DNA from: Diospyros lotus
Taxonomy: Eukaryota > Streptophyta > Magnoliopsida > Ericales > Ebenaceae
Assembly (NCBI RefSeq): GCF_014633365.1
Contig: NC_068344.1
Location: forward strand, 15,267,669-15,331,668
Reading direction: 5' to 3'
DNA: 64,000 nucleotides
In this document: positions 44,968 to 57,099 of the stretch, one piece after another
Position numbering within the stretch: the stretch's first letter is position 1
Layout: each line of letters starts with the position of its first letter
The notes under the pieces: model-generated
Database searches by the model: none
Seen by the model: only the letters and a program-made list of their open reading frames with translations
What the model was told of the DNA's origin: nothing
Made by a program: the position numbers and the translations under genes

Positions 44968-46763
44968 TGTAATGCCCCACTTTTCTAATACATAACGATA
45001 TCAAAATATAAGCTAACATCACCTATGGGCGTTATGAAAACCCTTACCGACGAAAGCATTAGATCGAACTTGAAAGCTTAACCAAAGCTAAATAAGTGGG
45101 GTTTCCACTGTATTTCCTTTACAAGTACAAGAAATGCTCACGACTTCCAATACTCCAAAAATGACTCAACATATCACTATAGGTATAGTTGTAGGACACC
45201 CACATACACACACCTCTTATAACCTTGAGTACCCTAGCTGCTATTACAATATATTATTGTGGTACAATTACATGGGTACGTAATAAATCAAAAACCCCAA
45301 AGCTTTCCAAGCATCACCTCCTTACCCATACTTGAACTAGAACCTGAAACACCCGACACTTCCAACATACCTGGAACGTTGAACGTTCCAGGGGCATCAA
45401 CCCAAGTTAGATATTACATCTAACTGAGTGAACCAAATAATGAAGTTCGTGCATGCACGTGAAGAATGCAAATAAATGACATGAAACCCCTCGTGTGGAA
45501 GAGACACAGAGGTGTTGCAATCACCCTCACTGATTCATCATGTTCTCACATCTCCATGACTTTTCACCAGTCTAACATGAGGCCCTGACATCAACTAACC
45601 ACAATGATGTATGACAAAATGATGTATGACACAAAATGAAGATAAATGCTCTGTTTAAAAGGAAGGTATGCTATGTAAGTCAACACCGTTACCTAATGAA
45701 GCCAAAATGTCTGGGATGAAGCAAGAGCATGCAAGAAACACTCACCTTGACTTTTTACACAAGGAAGCACTGTTTAAAACAAGCGGGAATGCTTTTCTCG
45801 TGGTTTTGACGTTGTTTGGCACGATCTATGGTGGAGGCCCAAACTTTTTGACTCGACCTTTTCTCCCTCGATGTTAACAGACTTTTCTTCCTTCTTTTGG
45901 TAGTATTCTCCCATTTCTCTTAAGAACAAGATTCTCCCATTTGATTCCCTCAATTTGGCATAAATTCACCTCAAACTTACTTTGAATGGTTTGAGATCAA
46001 CCTAGCCCCTATTTATAGACTTTTCTAACCAACCACATGTCGCCACCTCAAGGGTCATCATGAGGCTTCAAATCCTATCTCCAACTGGCTAATGAATGCT
46101 TGCCACATGTCCTTAAGGATAAGGTTTGGAGACTTTAGTACATTTGGTGGCTAAGTAGGCTTTGTTGGCCAATCATGCGATTCCACCTCAAAGGGGTTAT
46201 TTTGAACCATCATGTGACCTTATCTTATCTTTCAAGTGCCCAATGGTTGCTTTCCATGTGTCCTGAGGATAAGGTTTGGAGACTTTGGAGGGTAAGTCTT
46301 GGATTTCAAAATGATCCAAAGGTGGATTAAATGTTATTTGAGATCCGCAATCATGACTTAACTATATTGGAATAAGTTTGGAATCTGCAATCATGACTCC
46401 TAAATGGTTTAGTTGGCTTAGTTCATTACCCTAATGATCCAATCGCGAAGTTCCAAGAGTTATATCTTGGCTCGAATTTTTGGATAATTGCACTTAGACC
46501 CCTTGCAACTGAGTCCCCAGAATATTTTTTAATTGCATTTTAGCCCCCCAAAGAAAGGATAAATTATGCTTATACCCCAAGATTTTAGGTAAATTACACT
46601 TTTACCTTAACTGCAATATTTACGATTTTGCCCCTAGTTCAGAAATTAAACTTTTGTCTTAAGGTTTCTATAATCCCTTGAAATGACCTATTTCCTCAAG
46701 TATTAAAACCTAATAATCTCAAGTATTACATCATATTTGAGTTTGAAAATCTGGGGTATTACA
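44968..46763 (-). mobile_element. 3' LTR of Gypsy element D
   Basis: Ends TGTAATGCCCCAC and GGGGTATTACA (1796 bp). A minus-strand TATA box (CTATAAATAGGGG) is near 46005-46017. The right side joins a polypurine tract and pol remnant on the minus strand, so this is the 3' LTR of a minus-strand element, not a solo LTR. It carries module copy 5. Confidence 0.75.
45370..45430 (-). other. Double-hairpin LTR module, copy 5
   Basis: The first arm pair is a near-perfect palindrome, CCTGGAACGTT-G-AACGTTCCAGG (11-bp stem). It is followed by GGGGCATCAACCC and the AGATATTACATCT pair. This is the strongest hairpin of the five copies. Confidence 0.8.
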
Positions 46764-46779
46764 TCCTCCCCCGTTAGAA
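46764..46779 (-). other. Polypurine tract of element D
   Basis: The complement reads CTAACGGGGGAGGA directly before the LTR start. A nearby AATTTCGAGGACGAAATT is typical of the 3' end of chromovirus internal regions. Confidence 0.75.
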
Positions 46780-47955
46780 ATAAATTTCGTCCTCGAAATT
46801 CCACCTCATTTTTCAAGATTATGGTGTCCTCAGAACACTTTCCTCAAGAGATATCATACCACTCCTCAAGACTCACATCATGGTGGATAACATACTTGGT
46901 TGGCTGTGCCTCATCCATCATGGTTGCCCCAACTTTTGGCCTTAGGCATCTGAATTCGACATAGAAATGAAAGTATTTTATCCAAAAATCGACGTCAGGG
47001 TTTTTAACCCATTCCCAATTGACTAGCTTCATGATTCCTAACATGGACACAACTATTTTGGAGAATCCTTTCTTGAATCTTCGACAATAGATTGTCAATC
47101 TCAAAAAGCTTTCAACCATTTATATACAGTTTAGGGATCCTATCACAGTGCTCCGGTCCCTTAGGACTTAGATTCTAGTCCAAACATAACATCCATGGTG
47201 CTGCCCAAACTTTGGCATCTGACCATCTTCGTAGTTCACTATGTAGCTCTGACTCATGGGTCTCACACCCTTACTGCGAGCCAGCCTACAAGTTGCTCTG
47301 GTAATTAGTCACAAGCCTATCACTAGTCCTCTGTCGTGGTCCTTAGGCTCAGATCTGCTGTTACAGGCCACACCCATGGTGCTATTGTTAAGCTAGAGCC
47401 TCATGTCCCGTCTCTGAGAGTTGTAATTGACCTGACTCCTGTCACTTCTGATACTTCTTTCAATACCTGCCCAAATCTCCAAATCATAGGTGATATAATG
47501 TTACTCACAACTTCCTCTTCTACTAAAACCCATGCTCCCAAGTGTACCAGAGTGTACCTACTACCACACTATCCGTTATACTAACAGAGCAAGATTCAAG
47601 ACAATCAAACCAGAGCCAACCGCCCATAACTATTGGGATGTAAAACTGTCTGCATACTAAACTGAATGTCAAGTCAGTAACCAGAATAAATTTCTCCCCC
47701 AAAGGCCAAATCTAAGGATCACGCATCCCCATGCTTGCTATTCTAGGAAACACGCTTCCCTAAGTAAGCCCATATCACAACATATGCCTACATCGGGGAA
47801 CATACCACTCACAGCTACGACCTACCCCAACCCATGTATGTAACCACAGTTCCATATCCTTCTCATGCATAAACTTTCAAATCTCCAAGCCCACACAACA
47901 TACTATGTAGTAGCCACTCTCATAGTACCTAAGTCTTTTCCCTTAGACCAATGGC
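46780..47955 (-). pseudogene. Gypsy D internal remnant with a reverse-transcriptase fragment
   Basis: The minus-strand frame 47119-46844 starts MVESFLRLTIYCRRFKKGFS, which matches the RT/RNase H connection of Gypsy pol (usual form: SFLGLAGYYRRFVEGFS). It then continues as LRPKVGATMMDEAQPTKY, which I do not recognise, and ends ~80 bp from the polypurine tract. RNase H and integrase are therefore missing: an internal deletion appears to have joined RT to the 3' end. From 47145 to 47955 I see no recognisable frame. Confidence 0.55.
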
Positions 47956-48394
47956 AGGTATTACATCAAGTGATATGTAGCAATACTATCGTCAATATTA
48001 TTTGGGGGTATTTCTATTTGTCACACTTATGGTTAATGATGGTTTGACTTAACAAGTTTTGCATAAGAGCATCAATAATATTTGAGTTTATTTAAATTTG
48101 AGGCAAAATAATTTGAGGGTTACACGAGATGTAATTGGTAAGAGTTACCTACCTTTTAAAATTACTATAAGAGTTACGATATTATTGTGGTTTATGGTAA
48201 ATTTAATTGGGTCTCAAACCCACTAGAAAATCTATGTAATTAATCTTTTCGAATCTTATCTTGAGGGTGCTAAAATTTGACTAAAATAGTGGGAGTATCA
48301 CTTATGACTAAAGTCCTTAATCATATGTGACTATAATTGATTGAATGTTTATCTGTATGATCATGTTCATTTTTGCAGATTTTTGAAATAAAAA
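47956..48394 (+). other. 5' leader of Copia element E
   Basis: AT-rich non-coding stretch leading into the Copia gag ATG at 48395. No LTR end or PBS could be recognised, so the 5' LTR of E is missing or lies outside the recognisable part. Confidence 0.45.
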
Positions 48395-49245
48395 ATGGCC
48401 AATAATCCAATTGCAGGTTTGTTAGACACTAACAAATTGACTGGTCCCAATTATCTAGATTGGTTGAGGAATCTCAAAATTGTTTTGGATTTTGAGAAAA
48501 TAAGATATGTGTTGGATAATTCACCACCTAAAAAAGTTTCAGAGGCATCCACCGAACTGACCACTTGGTAGAAGTGGAAAGATCATGATCTACAAGCATC
48601 GATGTGTAATGGGCTAAATATTAAATTAAATATTTGGGTCTTGAATTAGATTTGCACCAAATATTTAATAAATGGATTTGGCCCACTTAAGATTGTAGTT
48701 GGACTAGGATAAATGGGTCAATCCATGTCTGTTAGGGTTTAAGAAACCCTAACTCTATAAATATCCCTTTATGGGTTGCCCAAATTAGAGATTTTTTTTG
48801 TGTGATTTTTCAAGAGTTGAAAAATAATTGTCGTTCACTCTTCCCTATTTCTTTTGGCATCAATTCGAAACGAGGGTGTTCTTTACTGTTCGTACACAAG
48901 CCGCGAAAAGGAGAAGGAGCTAGCGCTTCTATTCCGCTCTCCTTGCCAACGGACGCATGTCACATATCATGAGTTAGAGGGCGGACGCTTGGAAGGCTCG
49001 AATCCGCAAATGACTCAAAAATCTAAAGGTTAGATTTATTTTATTTTATATGTGAATGATTTGATTTTGACATTGATCCAATAGCTAGGATCGAGGTAAG
49101 GTTCAAAAATTTTGAACTATGCTGCTTGCCCCGTAGCAATCTTATTTACTTTCATGCAACATAGATCCATTTGCACCTACAAGAGTTGTATGGTGAACAA
49201 ACCAAATAAGTGAGATATCAAATCTCAAATGAGCTTTTTAGGGCC
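48395..49245 (+). pseudogene. Copia E gag, first part (split)
   Basis: ATG opens MANNPIAGLLDTNK and LTGPNYLDWLRNLKIVL, the classic Copia gag N-terminus. A stop follows at TELTTW, then KWKDHDLQASM, where an LTR-like insert (48603-49150) breaks the gene. The frame returns as LHLQELYGEQTK and ISNELFRA and is broken again by the solo LTR at 49246, resuming as MTNGESVNNHVLKM. Gag forms the particle; this copy is dead. Confidence 0.82.
48603..49150 (+). mobile_element. Probable Copia solo LTR within gag
   Basis: Starts TGTAATGGGCTAAAT. It has a TATA box (TATAAATA, 48756-48763) after a GTTAGGGTTTAAGAAACCCT inverted repeat, and ends in the region GCCCCGTAGCA to CTTTCA. The layout parallels the promoter/leader part of the Copia LTR at 23717. 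The exact right end is uncertain and no TSD was found. A small part of gag also seems deleted at the insertion site. Confidence 0.5.
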
Positions 49246-50899
49246 TGTAACGACCCGCTCCCACCTACAGGTGCCACTAGTGAATAATCGACCGGATTAC
49301 TCACACACAACACCAAACTAATAAAGAGATGGACTATGTTTCATTGGGAAACGTCCTAGGTGGGGACTAGGCTTCGTCCATCCCTTCGCTCCACTTGAGG
49401 AGTTAGTCCCAAAATAATTAAAGAGCAACAGCAGACGGGACCTGGAAACCTGAGTGAGCCTCACCTTTCTTCAGCTCGTCTCACCACAAGCCAAAGGTGA
49501 CCCAAGCACAAAACTAGCACATCAAATATTTACTAAGTACTGGGGATTTATGGGAAGTACCTCTTGATCCTTACCTGATCCCTAAACTTGGCTCCACCAA
49601 ACAAGCCACTAACAACTAGGAGTCTACACAAACATATACTACCTTATGCCGATTACAACAAACTGGATACCATCCAGCGCCCAACAACATACACATTCAC
49701 ACATAAGGATATATATACATACCACCACATGAATACATATAGGAGATAATACAATTCACGACATGGGAAACAACGCTAGTCGCCACGTCAACCTCCCGAC
49801 ATCATCCCTACTTGAATCTGAACTCGCAATATCTACAACACGAGGTAAAACCTCATGAGTCACAATGACTCAGTAAGGGTGCAAATGAATGTAAACAAGA
49901 TAATATATGAGATGCAATGACAAGTAAGTATGCATGAATGGAGGGGCATCATTGCCCTTCGAACCCATTTTTTCAAGGCATTAACCTCCCAGATTATCCC
50001 TAGCATGCATTTAGTCTCTCCCATGGCCATAGGACTCCACTAGACCACCTATAGAACATGCACCACACACACAACTGCACACAACATATATTTATCAATA
50101 TTACAAACTGTTTGCAAGGCTGCCACCCTTGGGGCCATCCCTTACCTGGCTCGAAACCTTTCCTGCCATGAGCGAGAACGCCAGATTGAACTCCGAACTC
50201 TTTTAGGACTACTGTCTCCTTGGTAGAACCTTGGCACAATTGCACAAAAACCTAGCACCAGACATTAAACCAATGCCTTCATTTTTGCCATACACTGCAA
50301 AACCACTCGACAACCACTTCCAATCAACCCCAACTGAGGGTTTAATCCCACCAATAATTTACAATTCACAGTATTCCATATAATGCTATTAACTCGGAAA
50401 GAAATAAATAAATTTACCTCAGTCATCTGGAGGAGAAATCCGAAAAATGCCCACACTAGCGTTGGCTCATGGGATGCCACTTTGCGCTCAAAACCTCATT
50501 TTCTCTAGCCTCTGATACGCTCCTCGAGTCCCAAATTAATTTCCATAATTTTTTTCAATTTTTTGAAATTTTTTAACATATTATCTTATTTTTCTTATTT
50601 TCTAGATTTTTCTTTTTTTTTTCTCTTCCTTCTCAACTTTTTCTTTCCTGTGTGCGCCTGCTCTTTCTTCTTTCTCTGCGCATCCGACCCTCCTGCAACC
50701 GCGCATGGCTGCGACCGGCCATCGCCGGCCTCCATCGAAGGTCGCGCAACCACCGCCAGCCACCATTTTAGCTCTGTTGGCCACCTACCCTTGGCCATGG
50801 CCACCATTGGCCCAATCTTCATCGCGAGTTGCTGCCGAATGCTGCTCGCTTGCCTTCGACCGCCATTGGCCGGCCATGATTAATTGCCATCTCCCTCTC

Positions 50900-50931
<32 letters not shown>

Positions 50932-51756
50932 TACTTTGGATCCGACCGAGACTCCCTCGACTTCTCACTTCTTCACTTTCTTTCTCTTTTGCCTTTTTAC
51001 ATTTAGGATCCAAAGCTCCACTGTAGGAAGCTTGGTCTCCAAGCTCTCACGCATAGCACATATACATATATATTATATATTATTTACACTTAATTATACA
51101 CATTTAATTACACCATAAGACACATAATTATTTAATAATTACGCATCAACCCCACTAATACTCCATAATCCCACTTAGGGAATTTTAATAATCGCATTTA
51201 GACCCTCTAAGGTCTTAAATAATTGCCCTTAAGACACTAAAAATATTGATTTCCCAAAATTAATAAGCGGTCATTACTCAATAAAACGATCTCGTCCCTG
51301 TGCCTTCACAGGACCTTATCTCAACCATAAAACATTTTAGGGTTGACTTGTTCATAAAATTGAGCCACCCTTCGGGGCCCTCTGACTTACCGGTGATTTC
51401 TAGATTACCCCTTACAAACATTCGGTTCGAACAACAATTTAAGCTTATACAGAAACTGATCCAGAAACTATTCCCGATCCGATTTCTTTCAGCGTCATTA
51501 GCCTCACCTCGAGACACTTGTTAATCTCATGCCCTCTTTCTTGGGCATCCAAATCCTAGGGTATTCCCTACTGTTGATTCGGCAATTTCTAATTCATTTC
51601 TCAAAACTGCTCTCAAGGCCCCTGGACCGTTCACTAACCAAATTATCAAAATACCCCTCCCCCAAGGCACCATCATTTCATTTCACACTTCTATCTCAAA
51701 GAGCATTCTTAGAAATTTTCTCTTATTTTCTAACATCGGTAACACAGGGTATTACA
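49246..51756 (-). mobile_element. Solo Gypsy LTR within Copia E gag
   Basis: Ends TGTAACGACCCGCTCCCAC and GGGTATTACA. The TSD GGGCC is perfect (49241-49245 and 51757-51761). Length is 2511 bp. Same family as the shorter copy at 7440-8689. A TC run lies at 50906-50931. GC-rich 50640-50900 and flanking pyrimidine tracts create spurious open frames on both strands. Confidence 0.88.
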
Positions 51757-54584
51757 GGGCCCGTATGACGAATGGTGAATCAGTCAATAATCATGTATTG
51801 AAAATGATAAACCAGATAGAAAAGCTTGAGTCTTTGGATGTTGTTATGGTTAATGATCAATATGTGGATCTTATCCTACAATCTCTTCCTAATTCATTTG
51901 ATCATTTTGTCATGAATTTCAATATTATAAGCTTAAGACTACTCTTCCTGAGCTTCTTAACATGTTGAAAACTACTGAGATGACAATGAAGAAGGAAAGA
52001 CCTATCATGCTTATTGGTTCCTCCCATTCCTCAAAACCAAAGAAAAGTTGGTCTAAGCAAGGAAAAGAGAAAAGTTCTCAGAAAGGGAAGGTGAAGCCTA
52101 AAGGTGGAGTCAAGAAGTTAAAGCTAAGTCCACCAGAGAAAAGAAATTGTTTCCATTGTGGAAAGCTTAGGCATTGGAAAAGGAATTGCAAGACTTATCT
52201 TGTAGAACTAAAGCAGAAGCGTTCTGATTTAGGTATATACTTTGTTGAAATTAACCTTTCAGTTAATGATGCTTCTTAGGTATTAGATATCGAATGTGGT
52301 AGTCATATTTGCAATGATTTGCAGTTGATGACAATAAGTAGGAGACTAAATAAAGATGAGGAATCTCTATGGCTTGGGAATGGAGCAAGGGTTGCTGCAA
52401 TAGCCATAGGGACAGTTTATTTAGTTTTAGAATCTGGAATAAAATTAGTTTTGAATGAGTTTTTTTTGTACTAGACATTATCAAGAACATTATTTCTATT
52501 CTTATTTTGGACAGGGAAGGTTTTAACTTTACAATTTTTAATGCAATTTGTTCTATTTTTAAAAATGGTCTCTTATATGGTACTGGCGCATTGTTAAATA
52601 ATTTGTAAACTGTTTAAACTAATGATTCCATGATATGTCTACAACAAAGTAACAAAAGAAAGGTTGATGATCAAAATTATGCTTATATGTGTAATCTAAG
52701 GTTAGGTCATATATCCAAAGACAGGATAAATGAGTTGGTTAAAAATTGGTTGTTAAACTTATTTGACTTATAGTCATTTCCAACTTGTGAATCATGTCTT
52801 AAAGGAAAGATGAAAAAATCACCATTTGTTGGACAAGTGGAATGTGCATCTAATCTATTGGATTTGATCCATTCGGATGTCTATGGACAGCTAAATGTTA
52901 GTGCAAGAGGTGGTTTTTCATACTTCATTACCTTCACCAATGATTTCTCACGGTATGGCTATGTGTATCTTATGAAGCACAAGTCAAAAGTCTTTGAAAA
53001 GTTCAAAGAATTCAAGAATGGAGTAGAAAAACAAACAAGAAAAAGTATTAATGTTCTTCGATCTGATCGAGGGGAGAATACTTGAGCACTACATTCATTG
53101 ATCATCTTAAAGAGAATGGGATTCTCTCCCAGTGGACTCCACCAGGAACACCACAACTCAATGGTGTTTTTGAACAAAGGAATCGAACCTTATTGGATAT
53201 GGTTAGATCCATGATGAGTTTCGATAATCTTCCTTTATCCTTTTGGGGCTATGCTCTTGAGACAGCTGTCCATTTACTGAATAGAGTTCCCTTTAAATCA
53301 ATGCCCAAGACACCATATAAGATATGGTTTGGTAAGACACACAATTACAAATATTTAAGAATATGGGGGTGTCCTACCTATGTTAAGAAAATAGTGGGAG
53401 ATAAGTTGGATAATAGATCCATCAAATGTAAGTTTGTGGGATATCCAAGATAATCAATTAATGGATATTATTTCTATCATCCCCTTGATCAAAGGTATTT
53501 GTTTCAAGGAATGCCACTTTTCTAAAAAAGGAATTCCTATTGGATGGGAATAATTGCAATATGATAGATCTTGAAGAAATTCAAGAATCACAAACTACTA
53601 TCCCACAACATGTGGAAGTAGAAAATATCTTCGAAACTCAAAGTACACTATCTCCACGTAGATCTCAAAGGATCTCAAGACCTCCTAATAGGTATGGTTT
53701 CTTAGTTGAGGGCAATGAGGATAACCTTCTATTGGATGAAGATCCAATAACCTACAAGGAGGCGATATCTGATATCGACTCGGGAAAATGGAAAGAAGCT
53801 ATGAAATTCGAAATGGATTCCATGTACTCTAATAAGGTGTGGACTTTGGTGGATCCTCCTAAAAGTATTGTACCTATTGGCTGTAAATGGATCTACAAGC
53901 GAAATCTTGGAGGTTATGGAAAGATAGATACTTATAAAGCTCGTTTGGTGGTGAAGGGTTACAACCAAACTCAAGGTATTGATTTTGAGGAAACCTTCTC
54001 ACCAGTAGCGATGCTTAAGCCCATTTGGATCTTACTTGCCATAGCTACATATTATGATTATTAGATATGGTAAATGGATGTGAAAATGACATTCCTTAAT
54101 GGTGACATTAAGGAGGATATTTATATGGAACAGCCAGAGGGATTCATATCCAATGGAAATGAGCAAAAAGTCTACAAGCTTTAAAGGACTATTTATGGAC
54201 TAAAACAAGCTTCCCGGAGTTGGAACATACATTTTGATGAGACAATCAAATTGTTTGATTTCATCAGGAACTTGGATGAACCATGTGTGTAGAGGGAGTG
54301 TAGTCACTTTTCTGGTGTTATATGTTGATGACATACTACTCATTAGGAATGATGTAGGTATGTTGCAAGCAATAAAAGCCTAGTTATCTACTAATTTCTC
54401 AATGAAAGATTTGGATGAAGCATCTTATATTTTGGGGTCTAAGATTTATAGAGATAGATAAAAAAGGATGCTTGGTTTATCCCAATCGATGTATATAGAT
54501 AAAATGTTAAAGAGGTTTAACATGGAAGGATCTAAAAGAGGATTTCTTCCAATGCGCCATGGGGTTTCTCTCTCCAAGTTAATG
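51757..54584 (+). pseudogene. Copia E gag-pol: zinc knuckle, protease, integrase, reverse transcriptase
   Basis: In order: gag C-terminus (LILQSLPNSFDHFVMNFN), a frameshift, zinc knuckle CFHCGKLRHWKRNC (CX2CX4HX4C), and a protease site degraded to VLDIECGSHICND (DTG lost). Next are the GAG-pre-integrase HHCC region (LRLGHISKDRIN, CESCLKGKM) and integrase with Asp in LIHSDVYG, Asp in LRSDRGEN and Glu in NGVFEQRNRTLLD, with a one-base frameshift at about 53085. RT follows ([50 protein letters not shown]). Stops occur at several places. The frame meets the chromovirus at LSKLM and continues exactly at 63553. The gene order protease-integrase-RT defines Ty1/Copia. Confidence 0.9.
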
Positions 54585-55597
54585 TGTAACACCCCCTCTC
54601 CTAGAACTGACCGAGAAGAGGTGCTACTGGGGATAATAAAATAAATTGGCTGATAAATTGAAATCTGATACCATGACTGAACATCTCAATCAACTGGAAT
54701 AAAAACTTTGAGTCAATACAGACTAAAAACCATAAACTTTGAGTAAAGGACAATCCCTCAACTGAAATATAAAATAGATCTAAACTGACAAACACTATAA
54801 ACTAACAAACTCCTAGACATCTTTAATCTTGAGCGGCTCCACGTACACACACTACTGAACACTGCTGCTAGGCCCCACATCTGATACTCCCCTATTAGAA
54901 CCTGGAGGGGTGAAGTGTACAAGGTGAGCTACAAAAGCTCAGCAAGTAATAAGATGGAAAGAATACTGAAGCTGAATCGAAGAATATCGATACTGATAAA
55001 TAACTGACTGAACTTGTACTGTATAATCACTGACTGTTTGCATTAATAAAAATGTAATGCACATAAATTGTAAATTAAATGCAGGTATGCAACTTTGGCT
55101 CATAGGCCCACATAATCTGATAATACATATCTGTCTAATTTGAAACCTGCATACATAAAAACTGTAAGCATATACTGTGGGCAAAGCCCCTAGCCCCCTG
55201 GTTGCCACCAGGCGAGCAACTCATAAACTGAGCTGAAACTGAAACTGATGGGATCCCCACAAACAAGATGCCTAGCGTGCATAATGCAATGCAATGCTCA
55301 CATAAATGCTGGCACACGATATGTAGTGCTCCATATAAAGTCATGCTCAATGCTCATACCAAAATGTATGCACATAATCTCACAAAAATAATGCTGATCA
55401 TGTTATAATAATGCTGAACATGATATGATCTTCATCTATATATTAGAATACAAAGATTCAATGAACTATGATTTAGGGTATGGGTATGATTAACTTGTCA
55501 TGTTCTGGCTTATGAATTCAATGTTGGAAGGTATTGAATATTTTGATTAAAACTTGAATTAAAACATCACTAGAAGTTAAATTGGATTTCTGGAAAA

Positions 55598-55945
55598 GTC
55601 ATCCGGATATCAGGAAGGATATTCGGATATGATGAAAGACCTCCGGATATGAAGAAGGCTAATCCGGATACACTAACATTCAAAGCAGAAGCTATTCGGA
55701 TATGCTGGGATGTATTCGAATATGAACTAGGACATCCGGATATGATTCTGGTCATCTGGATATCTCAGTGATGCATTTGGATATAACTGGGGACTATTCG
55801 AATGAAAAATTCAACTTTGAGGGAGGCATTCGGATATCAGGCGAGACATCCGGATAGTATCTTGATCTTTCCGAATGTATAAACAAACCATCTGGATATC
55901 ATACTCGAAGAACTTTAGTTACATCCGGATACGATATAAGGTATC
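55598..55945. repeat. ATATCCGGATAT palindrome array (3' LTR)
   Basis: About 17 irregularly spaced copies of ATCCGGATAT and decayed forms (ATTCGGATAT, ATCTGGATAT, ATTCGAATA). The intact core ATATCCGGATAT is a perfect 12-base palindrome with a central CpG. Confidence 0.92.
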
Positions 55946-55970
55946 CGGATATTAGAACTTAGAGTAATAG

Positions 55971-56260
55971 AACTTGCAATCCAAAATGGATAAGGATTAA
56001 TGAAACTTGCAATCCAAAATGGATAAGGATTAATGGAACTTGCAATCCAAAATGGATAAGGATTAATGGAACTTGCAATCCAAAATGGATAAGGATTTAT
56101 AGAACTTGTAATCCAAAATGGATAAGGATTAATGGAACTTACAATCCAAAATGGATGAGTATTAATAGAACTTGCAATCCAAAATGGATGAGGATTAATT
56201 GCAATCCAAAATGGATAAGGATTAATGGAGCTTGCAATCCAAATGGATGAGGATTAATAA
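55971..56260. repeat. 33-bp tandem repeat, 9 units (3' LTR)
   Basis: Unit AACTTGCAATCCAAAATGGA plus TAAGGATTAATGG. Variant units follow the same order as in the other LTR, and unit 8 has a short deletion here. Confidence 0.95.
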
Positions 56261-57035
56261 AACTTGCTCATAACTTCACTGTTATACGCATATATATATA
56301 TACGTCTCTGCTTACTGATATAAAATCTGAGAACTCAATGAAGAACTGGAATAATCTGAAAAAATGATATGAACCTATAATGGAAGGGATTACAGGAAGA
56401 ATACTTGCCTAATAGAACTCTTTGATCGAACCCTGGAGCGATCCTGAAGACTCTAGCAAGCCTCTGCTATCTCTTGGCCTTTCTGTTCTTCACACGGCGT
56501 GAAGAAAAGCTAAGCTAATGGGCTCTATTTATAGATATAAAGTCCTAGATCTCTTTCCTTTTATAACTTGGAATCTATCTCCCAATTGAACTTGGAGACT
56601 CTCAAAACCTTCTCCTATTGGGACTAGGAGACTCTTAATCCAAATCTATCTCATACATGGATTCTCATTCTTCTTTAAATACATAGTCCCACTTAATTAA
56701 TAATAATACAAAAATTATTATTAAAACTCTCAAATAATAATAAAACTCCAAAATCACCTTCATGCCCTTGCATTTAATTTCCAAAATAAATAACTAGAAT
56801 TAAATGCTCTTTAAATGCTATTTATATACTATTCTCTCAATTAAAAATCTAAATTGCCACCTTGGTAAATTCTTTTGAGCTCCAAAATTAAAAAGAAATA
56901 AATGCTATTCTTTTCTTTCAAAATCTCTAAATTGCCACATTAAATAATTAATTGGCAAAATCGCTTAATCAAATACTTCAACAATTAATTAAATCATTCT
57001 TGAATAAATATTGGGCCCTCTAACGGGTCGTTACA

Positions 57036-57055
57036 ATTTCTCCCCTCCTTAAAAG
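57036..57055 (-). other. Polypurine tract of the chromovirus
   Basis: The complement reads TTTAAGGAGGGGAGAAAT directly before the 3' LTR. This is the plus-strand priming site. Confidence 0.85.
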
Positions 57056-57099
57056 AATTTGGTCCTCCAAATTCGTACCTGGTTACTCAAACAACGAGG

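Larger units (their letters stand above)
54585..57035 (-). mobile_element. 3' LTR of the chromovirus
   Basis: Plus-strand ends TGTAACACCCCC and GGGTCGTTACA. Contains the CCTGGT hairpin (55197-55212), the ATCCGGAT array, the 33-bp tandem repeats, and a minus-strand TATA box (CTATAAATAG, 56525-56534). Confidence 0.95.

Noticed and set aside
50563..51118. Overlapping open frames of 75-137 residues on both strands
   Set aside because: They sit in GC-rich and TC-run sequence of the solo LTR at 49246-51756, with no domain and no codon-use signal.
55971..56260. 33-bp tandem repeat as a satellite or centromeric repeat
   Set aside because: It is limited to nine units inside each chromovirus LTR and does not extend beyond the element.
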